Part shown: positions 8,515 through 17,255 of the stretch, in pieces
Numbering within the stretch: the first letter of the stretch is position 1
Layout of the letters: each line of letters starts with the position of its first letter
Source: Ruminococcus sp. FC2018
GTDB taxonomy: Bacteria; Bacillota; Clostridia; Oscillospirales; Ruminococcaceae
Direction of reading: 5' to 3'
Assembly: GCF_000621805.1 (NCBI RefSeq)
Contig: NZ_JHXH01000012.1
Span: 1 to 64,000 of the forward strand
DNA: 64,000 nucleotides
Translations under genes and position numbers: made by a program
Notes under the pieces: model-generated
Database searches by the model: none
The model's input: only the letters and a program-made list of their open reading frames with translations
What the model was told of the DNA's origin: nothing

Positions 8515-8694
8515 TCCCATTATCTGAGCGATACCCTCGGCAACCTCACCGATGGCGTGCATAGCACGGCTGGTACGCCTTTTGAGCATACGCTTTTCCG
8601 AGCCTGTGGAGTTTGCCACAGCGTACAGCGCAGTGCCTACCGCAGCGCATACGGAAACTCCCGCAATTATAGTCTTGACCTTCAACCTTTTCAC
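8512..8694 (-). CDS. Small membrane-associated hypothetical protein
   Basis: 60 residues from a GTG start. The N-terminal half is a short basic stretch followed by one hydrophobic segment (TIIAGVSVCAAVGTALYAVA, residues 8-27); the C-terminal half is basic then amphipathic (MLKRRTSRAMHAIGEVAEG). It resembles YtxH-like small membrane proteins only in layout. A run of Gs abuts the start and no ideal ribosome site is visible, so the start is uncertain. Function unknown. Confidence 0.55.
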   Translation of the reverse strand: MKRLKVKTIIAGVSVCAAVGTALYAVANSTGSEKRMLKRRTSRAMHAIGEVAEGIAQIMG

Positions 8695-8872
8695 CCCCGC
8701 ATAAATAAGATTTTTACAAAATCATTCGTCTTTTGTATATCTTTATTTTTTCCCGCAGGGTCTGAAAATATAGCTGTGGATTATTTCCGTTTTTCTGGCT
8801 GAAAAATCCTTAAAAATTTTTAATCTAAATCGTTTTAGACAAATATTATTCATAGTTTGTTATAAATTGTTC

Positions 8873-8902
8873 TTTACATTTTGACCTCTGCTATGTTATA
8901 AT
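8873..8902 (+). promoter_or_regulatory. Promoter of leuC
   Basis: TTTACA, 18-base spacer, TATAAT. The transcript would have a leader of about 105 bases containing a GGGCG...CGCCC hairpin (about 8965-8987) before the ribosome site AAAGGGG. No T-box signature is visible in the leader. The preceding 8695-8872 is AT-rich and otherwise empty. Confidence 0.6.
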
Positions 8903-9013
8903 GTTAAGTGGCAAATGATGATTGATTAAAATAAATTATTATCTCCTGTACAGAGTGCAGGGACAGGGCGCAGACTTTGCCGCCCAATATGTGTTTAAAG
9001 GGGCTTATTTATC

Positions 9014-10273
9014 ATGGCAATGACAATGACTCAGAAAATACTTGCAGCGCACGCAGGACTGGACAGCGTAAAAGCAGGACAGCTTATAATGGCTGACCTT
9101 GACCTTGTGCTGGGGAATGACGTCACCTCGCCTGTTGCCATAAATGAGTTCAATAAGGCAGGATTCAGCGATATATTCGATAAGAATAAAGTCACCATGG
9201 TCATGGACCACTTTGCGCCTAATAAGGATATCAAAGCCGCCGCACAGTGTAAACAGTGCAGGGATTTCTGCGGAAAATACGATATAGTCAACTTCTTTGA
9301 CGTGGGCGATATGGGTATCGAGCATGCCCTGCTTCCCGAAAAAGGACTTGTTGCCCCCGGCGACTGCGTTATCGGCGCAGATTCACATACCTGTACATAC
9401 GGCGCTCTCGGCGCATTCTCCACAGGTATCGGCTCCACCGATATGTGCGCAGGTATGGCAAAGGGCAAGACCTGGTTCAAGGTGCCAAGCGCAATAAAGT
9501 TCAATATCGTAGGCAAGCTGCCAAAGTACAGTGCCGCAAAGGACGTTATTCTGCATATTATCGGAATGATAGGCGTGGACGGCGCACTTTATAAGTCTAT
9601 GGAGTTCTCCGGCGAGGGACTTGTGAACCTTTCTATGGAGGATAGACTCTGTATGGCGAATATGGCGATCGAAGCAGGGGCAAAGAACGGTATCTTTGCC
9701 GTTGACAGCGTAACGCTCGATTATATAAAGGATAAGGTCAACAGAGATTATAAGATATATGAAGCAGATGCCGATGCCGAGTACGAGGCAGAGTATACCA
9801 TCGACCTTAGTCAGATAAAGCCCACCGTGGCTTTCCCCCACCTCCCCGAAAACACAAAGACCTTCGATGAAATAGGCGACGTGGTTATCGACCAGGTGGT
9901 GATCGGCTCCTGTACCAACGGAAGGATCGAGGATCTGAGATGTGCCGCAGAGATACTCAAGGATAAGCATATCGCAAAAAATGTAAGATGTATCGTTATC
10001 CCTGCCACCCAGAAGGTTTATATGCAGGCTATGAAAGAAGGTCTGCTTGAAATATTCATCAATGCAGGCTGTGCAGTTTCAACGCCTACCTGCGGACCGT
10101 GCCTCGGCGGACATATGGGTATCCTCGCAAAGGGCGAAAGAGCCGTGGCAACAACCAACCGTAACTTTGTGGGCAGAATGGGACATCCCGAGTCCGAGGT
10201 CTACCTTGCGTCTCCATATGTGGCAGCCGCAAGTGCAGTGGCAGGAAAAATAGCCCAGCCCTCACAGCTTTAA
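9014..10273 (+). CDS. leuC: 3-isopropylmalate dehydratase large subunit
   Basis: 419 residues, the length of the short (HacA/archaeal-type) LeuC class common in Clostridia. With LeuD it isomerises 2-isopropylmalate to 3-isopropylmalate in leucine synthesis, using a [4Fe-4S] cluster. Cluster ligands are visible as the Cys of VIGSCTNGR and the two Cys of [21 protein letters not shown] and NRNFVGRMG are further aconitase-family motifs. The start ([10 protein letters not shown]) follows AAAGGGG. LeuD is 473 bases downstream with a small unknown gene between. Confidence 0.96.
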   Translation: MAMTMTQKILAAHAGLDSVKAGQLIMADLDLVLGNDVTSPVAINEFNKAGFSDIFDKNKVTMVMDHFAPNKDIKAAAQCKQCRDFCGKYDIVNFFDVGDMGIEHALLPEKGLVAPGDCVIGADSHTCTYGALGAFSTGIGSTDMCAGMAKGKTWFKVPSAIKFNIVGKLPKYSAAKDVILHIIGMIGVDGALYKSMEFSGEGLVNLSMEDRLCMANMAIEAGAKNGIFAVDSVTLDYIKDKVNRDYKIYEADADAEYEAEYTIDLSQIKPTVAFPHLPENTKTFDEIGDVVIDQVVIGSCTNGRIEDLRCAAEILKDKHIAKNVRCIVIPATQKVYMQAMKEGLLEIFINAGCAVSTPTCGPCLGGHMGILAKGERAVATTNRNFVGRMGHPESEVYLASPYVAAASAVAGKIAQPSQL

Positions 10274-10326
10274 GCATAGTCTATGAAAAGAGAACATAAA
10301 GGATAAGAAGGAGGTAACAAAAAGCT

Positions 10327-10713
10327 ATGAAGAATTTTCTTAAAGAGATATTCAACGACCTTGTGCTAAGCCTTGTTACCAAAAAATACGGCAACCAGCT
10401 CAACGACGACCAGCGTGAGGAAAAAGCCGACGAGATAATAAGGATACTGCACGATACCAACTCGTATACCGTGGAAATGGCGCAGGCGCTTATAGATAAA
10501 AAGGGCTTTAATTCCTTTTATAATACCCAGATAAACGGACAGCCCGTTATCGGACTGGTGAAAGAGGGTATGTTCCATAAGCCCAAGACCTGCTATTTTA
10601 TAACAAGAAATAAAGAGAAGCTTGACACAGCGTATCTGGACCAGATCTATGACGAGCTGCGAAGACAAGCCCAGGGCGATAATGTGTTCAATTCCCCTGA
10701 TTTCAAACCGTAA
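10327..10713 (+). CDS. Hypothetical protein between leuC and leuD
   Basis: 128 residues, strong ribosome site (AAGGAGG) 11 bases before ATG, 53 bases after leuC and 32 before leuD, so clearly part of the operon. Soluble, charged, probably alpha/beta: an N-terminal helix ([20 protein letters not shown]), a central strand-rich stretch ([20 protein letters not shown]) and a C-terminal helix. One Cys, no metal or nucleotide motif. I do not recognise the family; the position suggests a link to isopropylmalate isomerase assembly or regulation, but this is inference. Confidence 0.8.
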   Translation: MKNFLKEIFNDLVLSLVTKKYGNQLNDDQREEKADEIIRILHDTNSYTVEMAQALIDKKGFNSFYNTQINGQPVIGLVKEGMFHKPKTCYFITRNKEKLDTAYLDQIYDELRRQAQGDNVFNSPDFKP

Positions 10714-10745
10714 AGGAATATAACCACCGAAGGGAGAGCTTAGAA

Positions 10746-11225
10746 ATGATAGCTCGAGGCAAAGTACATAAATACGGAGATAACGTTGATACCGACGTAA
10801 TAATCCCCGCAAGATACCTTAACACCGCCGATATGCAGGAGCTTGCAAAGCATTGTATGGAAGACATCGACATCGACTTTGCAAAGAACGTGCAAAAGGG
10901 AGATATAATGGTGGGACAGGCGAATTTCGGCTGCGGCTCTTCAAGAGAGCACGCTCCCGCTGCAATAAAAGCCAGCGGAATATCCTGCGTTATCGCAAAA
11001 ACCTTTGCAAGGATCTTTTACAGGAATGCCATCAATATCGGACTGCCTATAATCGAGTGTGAAGAGGCAGCCGACAAGATAAGCGCAGGCGACGACGTGG
11101 AGATCGACTTTGAAACAGGCGTTATCACCAATCACACAAAGGGCGAAACCTATCAGGGACAGTCCTTCCCCGATTTTCTCATCAATATAATCGACTCCAA
11201 CGGACTGCTCAACTCGCTGAAATAA
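10746..11225 (+). CDS. leuD: 3-isopropylmalate dehydratase small subunit
   Basis: 159 residues, typical of the short LeuD class that pairs with HacA-type LeuC. It supplies the swivelling substrate-recognition domain: [14 protein letters not shown] near the N-terminus and the [13 protein letters not shown] loop (residues about 58-71), whose Ser-Arg bind substrate, are intact, followed by [18 protein letters not shown]. Last gene before a terminator. Confidence 0.96.
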   Translation: MIARGKVHKYGDNVDTDVIIPARYLNTADMQELAKHCMEDIDIDFAKNVQKGDIMVGQANFGCGSSREHAPAAIKASGISCVIAKTFARIFYRNAINIGLPIIECEEAADKISAGDDVEIDFETGVITNHTKGETYQGQSFPDFLINIIDSNGLLNSLK

Positions 11226-11233
11226 CAACAAAG

Positions 11234-11257
11234 TGCTATCGTATGATAGCATTTTTT
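11234..11257 (+). terminator. Terminator of leuC-orf-leuD
   Basis: TGCTATC-GTAT-GATAGCA stem followed by TTTTTT, 8 bases after the leuD stop. It separates leuB from the rest of the leucine genes. Confidence 0.9.
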
Positions 11258-11290
11258 GTGTGCTCGGCTGCAATAACTTGAAAATGCTGT

Positions 11291-11526
11291 TCGATCCGCC
11301 TTTTCACAGGCGGATCGAGGAAAAACAGTCTGAAACTTCTCAAAGGGGCACGCCCTCTCTTGCAGGGCTTTCCCTCTTTCAAAACAGTCCACCGGACTGT
11401 TTTGAAATTCACCCTTTTCGGAGAGCCTGACGGTCAGGCATTTCGCTGTCTGCGGACAGCGACGAGGGCTCTGCCCTCGACCGCACGCTATCCGCAGGAT
11501 AGTGTAGCTTTCTTTTACGAGAAAAG
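11291..11526. repeat. Chain of seven to eight consecutive hairpins between leuD and leuB
   Basis: The 236 bases are almost wholly made of adjacent inverted repeats: 11291-11318 (10-bp arms), 11352-11368 (5), 11377-11407 (14-bp perfect arms, 3-base loop), 11425-11439 (6), 11444-11461 (7), 11463-11479 (7), 11488-11502 (6) and 11512-11526 (5). No gene fits. The purpose is unknown: a mosaic intergenic repeat or a structured RNA. leuB starts 58 bases downstream. Confidence 0.75.
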
Positions 11527-11583
11527 GCTTGAGCGAAAAACCTGTTATTATGCTACTAATACATTGAAAGAAGGAATATTCAA

Positions 11584-12666
11584 ATGGAAAAGAAGATCAC
11601 AGTTATCAAAGGCGACGGAATAGGTCCCGAGATCGTTACCCAGGCTCAGAAAATCCTTGATAAAGTCGCAGAAAAATACGAACATACCTTTAACTATACC
11701 CATATCCTTATGGGCGGCTGCTCAATAGATGCCTGCGGCGAACCCCTTACCGATGCGGCTGTTGCCACCGCAAAAGCCGCAGATGCAGTGCTTCTGGGAG
11801 CAATCGGCGGAAATACCTCCACATCGCCCTGGTATAAGCTGCCCCCCAACCTCCGCCCGGAAGCAGGTCTGCTTAAAATAAGAAAAGAGCTTGGACTGTT
11901 CGCAAACCTGCGTCCCGCCGTGCTCTTTGACCAGCTCCGCTCCGCCTGCCCCCTCAACGACGAGATAATCGGCGACGGCTTTGACATGATGATAATGAGA
12001 GAGCTTACCGGCGGTCTCTACTTCGGCGCAAGAAAAACCGAAACAGTTGACGGCGTTGAAACCGCTACCGATACCCTTACATATACCGAAAAGGAAATCG
12101 AACGTATCGCTAAACGTGGTTTCGATATCGCCATGAAACGCCGTAAAAAGGTAACTTCCGTGGATAAAGCAAATGTCCTTGACTCCTCACGTCTGTGGCG
12201 CAAGGTTGTAAATAAAGTGGCACAAAGCTACCCCGAGGTGGAGCTTGAGCATATGCTGGTGGACAACTGCGCTATGCAGCTTGTCAAGGATCCCGGTCAG
12301 TTCGACGTTATCCTTACCGAAAATATGTTTGGCGATATCCTCTCCGACGAGGCTGCAATGGTCACAGGTTCCATCGGAATGCTCTCCTCAGCCTCCCTCA
12401 ACGATACAAAATTCGGTCTGTACGAGCCAAGCCACGGCTCTGCCCCCGATATCGCAGGCAAGGATCTGGCTAACCCCATCGCAACTATCCTCTCCGCCGC
12501 TATGATGCTGCGCTATTCCTTTGATATGGATAAAGAAGCTGATGCAGTGGAAAACGCCGTAAAACAGGTACTTTCCGACGGTTACAGAACCGTGGATATA
12601 ATGTCCGACGGCAAGACCCGTGTGGGCTGCGAGCAAATGGGCGATCTTATCTGCGAAAGAATATAG
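11584..12666 (+). CDS. leuB: 3-isopropylmalate dehydrogenase
   Basis: 360 residues, normal length. NAD-dependent oxidative decarboxylation of 3-isopropylmalate in leucine synthesis. GDGIGPEIV opens the fold; substrate-binding Arg residues lie in LRKxLxxFANLRP-like LGLFANLRPA and in MIMRELTGGLYFG; the metal-binding and NAD region NMFGDILSDEAAMVTGSIGM and EPSHGSAPDIAGK are intact. The ribosome site (GAAAGAAGGAAT) is modest. Separated from leuCD by a terminator and the hairpin chain, and without an obvious own consensus promoter. Confidence 0.97.
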   Translation: MEKKITVIKGDGIGPEIVTQAQKILDKVAEKYEHTFNYTHILMGGCSIDACGEPLTDAAVATAKAADAVLLGAIGGNTSTSPWYKLPPNLRPEAGLLKIRKELGLFANLRPAVLFDQLRSACPLNDEIIGDGFDMMIMRELTGGLYFGARKTETVDGVETATDTLTYTEKEIERIAKRGFDIAMKRRKKVTSVDKANVLDSSRLWRKVVNKVAQSYPEVELEHMLVDNCAMQLVKDPGQFDVILTENMFGDILSDEAAMVTGSIGMLSSASLNDTKFGLYEPSHGSAPDIAGKDLANPIATILSAAMMLRYSFDMDKEADAVENAVKQVLSDGYRTVDIMSDGKTRVGCEQMGDLICERI

Positions 12667-12730
12667 CTCCAAAGGGTATACTATTATAATATATATAATA
12701 TGCCCCACGACGGTTAAAAACATAAATAAC

Positions 12731-12768
12731 GGGGAGTCCTCAACCAAATGAGGCTCCCCTGATTTTTT
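12731..12768 (+). terminator. Terminator of leuB
   Basis: GGGGAG(T)CCTCA pairs with TGAGGCTCCCC around ACCAAA and is followed by TGATTTTTTC, 64 bases after the leuB stop. Confidence 0.9.
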
Positions 12769-12769
12769 C

Positions 12770-13440
12770 ACTACGCCACGGTTTTTACACTTTCAAACAT
12801 TCGTTTCGCCGGTTTTCCAACGTATTTTATCTGTCCATTAAAACGTACTTTTGCCCTAAACAGCGTGTTTTGCCGATGCAGTGCCCACAAAGATTAAATG
12901 ATTTAGCATAGTTTCATTTTGTGGTAACGCCCCTTTTATTTAATAACCGATAGTTCATATTTTGTGCACTTTACCAAATGTCACCAAAATGGTACAGTAT
13001 GATTTTTCTGCGTATATGCGCCATTTTAGAATTTTTCAAAAATGTTCATAAATGTGTAACAGCAAAAATGCAAACAGTTTTTAAATTTAAAATCCTTGTA
13101 TTTTTCTGTTCTTGATTTGTAACTTTTGTTCCGAAAACGATTAAGTTACATTTTTGCGTTTGTTTTTTGGTGTTTTGCATCTGAGAGCTGAAAAATTTAG
13201 AACTTTTCCGTTTTTATGTTAATATTGCACATTAAAAAATGCTTTTCTTTGTTCATCATATACTGAATTTCACAAAAAACAGCTCAAAAATCAATGTATT
13301 TGGAAAAAATGTCCTGCTGAAAAATTACAAAACGGTAACAAATGTGATGATTGTGTGGTGAATTTGCATAAAGGCTGAGTTAGATTTTTGTTGAAACCGA
13401 CATATTTTATTACAAGGCGCAAAAAAATAAAAGAAAAGAC
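12770..13440. other. Long AT-rich gene-free region upstream of the LacI gene
   Basis: About 670 bases of AT-rich DNA with many stops in all frames and no ribosome-site/ORF pair. I see no terminator, tRNA or repeat array. It may hold upstream regulatory sites for the transporter locus. Confidence 0.6.
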
Positions 13441-13469
13441 TTGAAATCGAATAAGGAATATTGTATATT
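13441..13469 (+). promoter_or_regulatory. Promoter of the LacI-family regulator gene
   Basis: TTGAAA, 17-base spacer, TATATT, about 80 bases upstream of the start codon. Confidence 0.6.
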
Positions 13470-13475
13470 CTTATT

Positions 13476-13529
13476 AGCGGAAACGCTGAAATGTTATGCA
13501 TCTTGATGAAAATGCGAAAACGTTTTTAT
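13476..13529. promoter_or_regulatory. Probable LacI-type operators
   Basis: AAAACGTTTT (13517-13526) is a perfect CG-centred palindrome within GCGAAAACGTTTTTATC, the typical shape of a LacI-family site. AGCG-GAAA-CGCT (13476-13487), just downstream of the -10 box, may be a second half-related site. Their position between promoter and start suggests autoregulation. Confidence 0.6.
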
Positions 13530-13551
13530 CGAGCGAAAGGCGGAAAGACCA

Positions 13552-14559
13552 TTGGTTTCTTTAAAAGACATTTCCGTCCGCTGCGGTGTTTCAGTCGCTA
13601 CGGTCAGCAAGGCGCTGAACGGGCATAAAGATGTATCTGCCGCTACGAGAGAAAGGCTGCTCAAAGCCGCAAAGGAAATGGGCTACTTCCCCAATTCCCA
13701 GGCAAGGGCGCTCAAGACCAACAGAACGCACAATTTAGGCGTTATGTTTCTTGATGAAGCCGGAAGCGGTCTGACTCACGAGTTTTTTGCAAAGCTGCTC
13801 AACAGCTTCAAGACAGAGGCGGAGTCTTTAGGCTATGATATCACCTTTATAAGCGGCTCGATGGGCAAGAACAAGATGTCCACCTACGAGCACTGCAAGT
13901 ACAGGAATGTGGACGGTGTGATCATAGCGTGCACGGATTTCACTTCTCAGGATGTTTATGAGGTCGTCAATGGAGATATCCCCATTGTTACCATAGATCA
14001 TATCTTTGACTGCCGGACAGCTGTTATGTCCAACAATGAAAAAGGTATAGAAAAGCTGATCGAATATGTCACCAACAAGGGGCATACAAAACTGGCTTAC
14101 ATTCAGGGGAACAAATCATCTGTTGCCGACAAACGACTGGCAGGTTTCTGTAAAGCCTGTATAAGCAGAGGGATAAATGTAAATAACGACTGGCTGGTCC
14201 AGGGCGATTTTCACAATCCCGAAAAGACTTATGAGCTTACCAAGAAGCTGCTTTCGGACAAGGACAGACCAACTTGTATCTTTATGCCGGACGATTATTC
14301 GGCAATAGGCGGGTATAACGCCATCAAAGATCTTGGAATGTCGATACCGGAGGACATCTCGGTGGTAGGATACGACGGGATCACTTATTCGCAGCTGATC
14401 TCACCAAGACTCACCACTTATTCCCAGGATACTGCGAAGATCGGAAAGATCGCTGCAAAACAGCTGATCTCACTGATCGAGGATCCCCAGACCACCTTTA
14501 CGGAGGTCATAACTGTGGAAGGGTCGCTGGTCGAAGGCGATTCGGTAGCACAGGTTTAA
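13552..14559 (+). CDS. LacI-family transcriptional regulator
   Basis: 335 residues, probable TTG start (VSLKDISVRCGVSVATVSKA) after GAAAGGCGGAAAG. The N-terminal helix-turn-helix with the LacI hinge (GVSVATVSKALNG, then FPNSQARALKTNRTHNLGVMF) is followed by a periplasmic-binding-protein-like sugar domain (VVGYDGITYSQLISPRLTTYSQ at the C-terminal side). It would repress the transporter genes 77 bases downstream and be released by a sugar ligand. The sugar is not identifiable from sequence. Confidence 0.93.
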   Translation: MVSLKDISVRCGVSVATVSKALNGHKDVSAATRERLLKAAKEMGYFPNSQARALKTNRTHNLGVMFLDEAGSGLTHEFFAKLLNSFKTEAESLGYDITFISGSMGKNKMSTYEHCKYRNVDGVIIACTDFTSQDVYEVVNGDIPIVTIDHIFDCRTAVMSNNEKGIEKLIEYVTNKGHTKLAYIQGNKSSVADKRLAGFCKACISRGINVNNDWLVQGDFHNPEKTYELTKKLLSDKDRPTCIFMPDDYSAIGGYNAIKDLGMSIPEDISVVGYDGITYSQLISPRLTTYSQDTAKIGKIAAKQLISLIEDPQTTFTEVITVEGSLVEGDSVAQV

Positions 14560-14635
14560 TTCACGGCATTAATATTTTACGGCAATCCCGCCGTAAGACA
14601 ATTCAATATAATGCAAATTTAAGGAGGAAATTATT

Positions 14636-16150
14636 ATGGCAAATCTTAAGAGAGTACTTGCAGGCGCACTTAGCCTCTGCATGGTAGGATCAATGCTCAC
14701 CGCTTGCGGCGACAGCTCTTCTTCCAGCGACAGCTCTAAGAAGGACAGCTCTTCTGCAGCATCTGGCAGCTCTTCCGCTGCTGATTCTTCAACAGCTGAG
14801 TCCAAGGCTGACAGACAGAACACAGCTGAGCTCCACGGTAAGGCTTCTTCTGAGGAGTCCAAGAAGACACTGAGAATCGAGTGCTGGAACACTGAGTTCA
14901 GAGAGAGACTCGAGAAGTACTATCCAAAGGGCACCAAGATGGAGATCAAGACCAACGAGTACGAGAAGAAGAACGATGACGGTACAACAACAAAGATGAC
15001 CGGTATCGAGTCCATCAACGGCGTTAAGATCGAGTGGATCCAGACAGCTAACGAAGGTAACGCTTACCAGACAAAGCTGGATGAGGACCTCAAGAAGCAG
15101 AAAGATTCCGACAATAAGGTAGATATGTTCCTTATCGAGGCTGACTACGCTCTGAAGTACATCAACGGTGACGTTGCACTTTCCGTACAGGATATCGGCG
15201 TTACAGAGGATGACCTGAAGGAGCAGTACAAGTACACAAAGGACGTTGCTACAGATACAAAGACCAACGAGCTCAAGGGTGTTTCCTGGCAGGCTACTCC
15301 TGGTCTTCTGATGTACAACACCAAGTATGCTAAGGACGTTCTCGGAACAGACGAGCCTGACAAGGTTCAGGAGTTCGTTAAGGACTGGGATACATTCAAG
15401 GATACTGCTAAGAAGATGAAGGATAAGGGTATCGCAATGGTTTCCGGCTATGACGATACATACAGACTCTTCTCCAACAACGTAAAGGCACCTTGGGTTA
15501 CCGACAACAAGCTGACTATTGACGATCAGTACAAGGCTTGGGCTGAGATGACCAAGGAGTTCACTGACAACGGCTGGAACAACAAGACATCCCTGTGGGA
15601 TACTGCTTGGGCAGCTGGTCAGAAGCCAGACGGTAAGACATTTGCATACTTCTTCTCCACATGGGGCATTGCATTCACACTCGAAGGCAACGCAGGTGGA
15701 GCAGGCGCAGATCAGATCGGCACATGGGCAGCTTGCCCAGGTCCTCAGTCTTATTTCTGGGGCGGCACATGGATCTGCGGAGCTATCGACTCCGATAACA
15801 CAGATATCGTTGCTGATATCATGAAGGTTATGACATGTAACAAGGATGTCATGAAGTCTATCACCGAGGGTGAGCAGGATTACACCAACAACAAGGCTGC
15901 AATCAAGGAGCTCATCGACGGCGGATACAAGTCCAGACTCCACAATGGTCAGAACCACCTCGTTCTCCTCTCTGAGAACGCTGACAAGATCGACCTTACT
16001 AATAAGCTCTCCGCTTATGACCAGGGTTGTAACGAGAAGTTCCAGGCTGCTATGGCTGACTGGTACAAGGGCAACACCAAGTCTTATGATGATGCAGTTG
16101 CAGCATTCAAGACTGAGATCAAGAAGCTCTACGCTAACCTCGAGGTTTAA
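14636..16150 (+). CDS. Sugar ABC transporter substrate-binding lipoprotein
   Basis: 504 residues. Signal peptide with lipobox LTAC (Cys at about residue 24), then a long Ser/Asp/Lys linker (residues 25-65), then a family 1 type extracellular solute-binding fold rich in Trp near the binding cleft (WNTEFRERL, GVSWQATPGLLMYNTKYA, FFSTWGIAFTLEGNAG, WAACPGPQSYFWGGTW). AAGGAGG precedes ATG. Codons are strongly biased (AAG, GCT, CTC), as expected for an abundant protein. Probably binds an oligosaccharide; the exact ligand is unknown. Followed by a terminator-like hairpin that would lower expression of the permeases. Confidence 0.93.
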   Translation: MANLKRVLAGALSLCMVGSMLTACGDSSSSSDSSKKDSSSAASGSSSAADSSTAESKADRQNTAELHGKASSEESKKTLRIECWNTEFRERLEKYYPKGTKMEIKTNEYEKKNDDGTTTKMTGIESINGVKIEWIQTANEGNAYQTKLDEDLKKQKDSDNKVDMFLIEADYALKYINGDVALSVQDIGVTEDDLKEQYKYTKDVATDTKTNELKGVSWQATPGLLMYNTKYAKDVLGTDEPDKVQEFVKDWDTFKDTAKKMKDKGIAMVSGYDDTYRLFSNNVKAPWVTDNKLTIDDQYKAWAEMTKEFTDNGWNNKTSLWDTAWAAGQKPDGKTFAYFFSTWGIAFTLEGNAGGAGADQIGTWAACPGPQSYFWGGTWICGAIDSDNTDIVADIMKVMTCNKDVMKSITEGEQDYTNNKAAIKELIDGGYKSRLHNGQNHLVLLSENADKIDLTNKLSAYDQGCNEKFQAAMADWYKGNTKSYDDAVAAFKTEIKKLYANLEV

Positions 16151-16186
16151 TTACCCGCTTAGCGCATAAGCAAAATTTCATCTAAA

Positions 16187-16226
16187 AAATAATAGGGGGT
16201 GGGAGGATCCCTCCCCCTAATTATTT
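16187..16226 (+). terminator. Hairpin between binding protein and permeases (attenuator/stabiliser)
   Basis: AATAATAGGGGG-T-GGGA pairs with TCCC-TCCCCCTAATTATT, then TTTATC. It lies 37 bases after the binding-protein stop within the operon, and probably gives partial termination or protects the upstream mRNA. Confidence 0.65.
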
Positions 16227-16258
16227 TATCTTTAACTTAAACTCTCTCGGAAAGGAAT

Positions 16259-16282
16259 GTAATTGATCACTTTTTCAATTAC
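16259..16282 (+). promoter_or_regulatory. Perfect hairpin just before the permease ribosome site
   Basis: GTAATTGA / TCAATTAC, 8-bp arms with an 8-base loop, ending 2 bases before the AAAGGG of the first permease gene. It could influence translation start. Confidence 0.5.
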
Positions 16283-16298
16283 TAAAGGGTAATCGTGT

Positions 16299-17255
16299 AT
16301 GAAAAGAAAAAGTGTAAGCTATGCAAAATGGGGTTACATTTTCATGATCCCGTTTTTCGTTGTTTATATTATCTTCTCATTGTATCCTTTGATCCAGACT
16401 TTCTATAACAGCTTCCTTGATTACGTAATCGACCGTGGTACTATCGGCGGAGGTTGGGGTGCTGAAACCACTGCTACCGAAACCATTAAGTTCTGCGGAC
16501 TTGACAACTATGTGAACATCTTTGCTAAGGAAGAGACCCTTCTCCAGAGCTTCTGGAACACAGTTATCATGTGGATAATCGGTTTCATTCCTCAGATCGC
16601 TGTTTCACTTCTCCTTGCTACCTGGTTTACAGACCTGCGTCTGAAAATCAAGGCTCAAGGCTTCTTCAAGACTGTTATTTATCTTCCTAACGTTATCATG
16701 GCTTCTGCAGTTGCGTTCATGTTCACCTCGCTGCTTGAACGAGGAGGTTCATTGTTCAACGCTACAAGCTGGATGACCGGCGAAGACTTAAGTATACTTG
16801 ATACTGTCTGGGGTACCAGAGGTACAATCGGATTTATCAACTTCCTGTTATGGTACGGTAATACAACCATCCTTCTCATGGCTGCTATCATGGGTATCGA
16901 CCCAACTCTTTATGAGTCAGCTCAGATCGACGGTGCTACACCAAGAGATACCTTCTGGAAGATCACAATCCCGCTTATCAGACCTATCCTTTCATTCGTT
17001 CTCGTAACGTCTATGATCGGTGGTCTTCAGATGTACGACGTTCCTGCTCTGTTGACTAAGGACCAGGGTAATCCTAAGGGTAAAGCCCTTACTATTATCA
17101 TGGAGGTTCAGCTGCGTAAGGATTCCGGTGTAGGTAAGGCTTCTGCCGTCTGCATTGCCATCTTTATCGTTTCCGCTATCCTCGGTATCATCCTTATGTT
17201 CGGTATGAACGACGACAAACCTAAAAAGAAAAAGAAGAAAAGGAGGGCGGCATAA
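16299..17255 (+). CDS. Sugar ABC transporter permease 1 (MalF/UgpA type)
   Basis: 318 residues with about six membrane segments, beginning with IFMIPFFVVYIIFSLYPLIQ. The cytoplasmic EAA loop is visible as YESAQIDGATPRDTFWKITIPLI, which contacts the ATPase. The C-terminus is a Lys-rich tail (KPKKKKKKRRAA). Its stop is directly followed by the ATG of the second permease. No ABC ATPase gene follows, so a shared MsmX-like ATPase elsewhere is likely. Confidence 0.94.
   Translation: MKRKSVSYAKWGYIFMIPFFVVYIIFSLYPLIQTFYNSFLDYVIDRGTIGGGWGAETTATETIKFCGLDNYVNIFAKEETLLQSFWNTVIMWIIGFIPQIAVSLLLATWFTDLRLKIKAQGFFKTVIYLPNVIMASAVAFMFTSLLERGGSLFNATSWMTGEDLSILDTVWGTRGTIGFINFLLWYGNTTILLMAAIMGIDPTLYESAQIDGATPRDTFWKITIPLIRPILSFVLVTSMIGGLQMYDVPALLTKDQGNPKGKALTIIMEVQLRKDSGVGKASAVCIAIFIVSAILGIILMFGMNDDKPKKKKKKRRAA

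Noticed and set aside
8903-9013. T-box riboswitch in the leuC leader
   Set aside because: No T-box consensus, specifier loop or terminator/antiterminator pair is visible.
14789-15958. 389-codon frame antisense to the sugar-binding lipoprotein gene
   Set aside because: The opposite strand encodes a clear lipoprotein with ribosome site; the antisense frame is a by-product of its biased codons.
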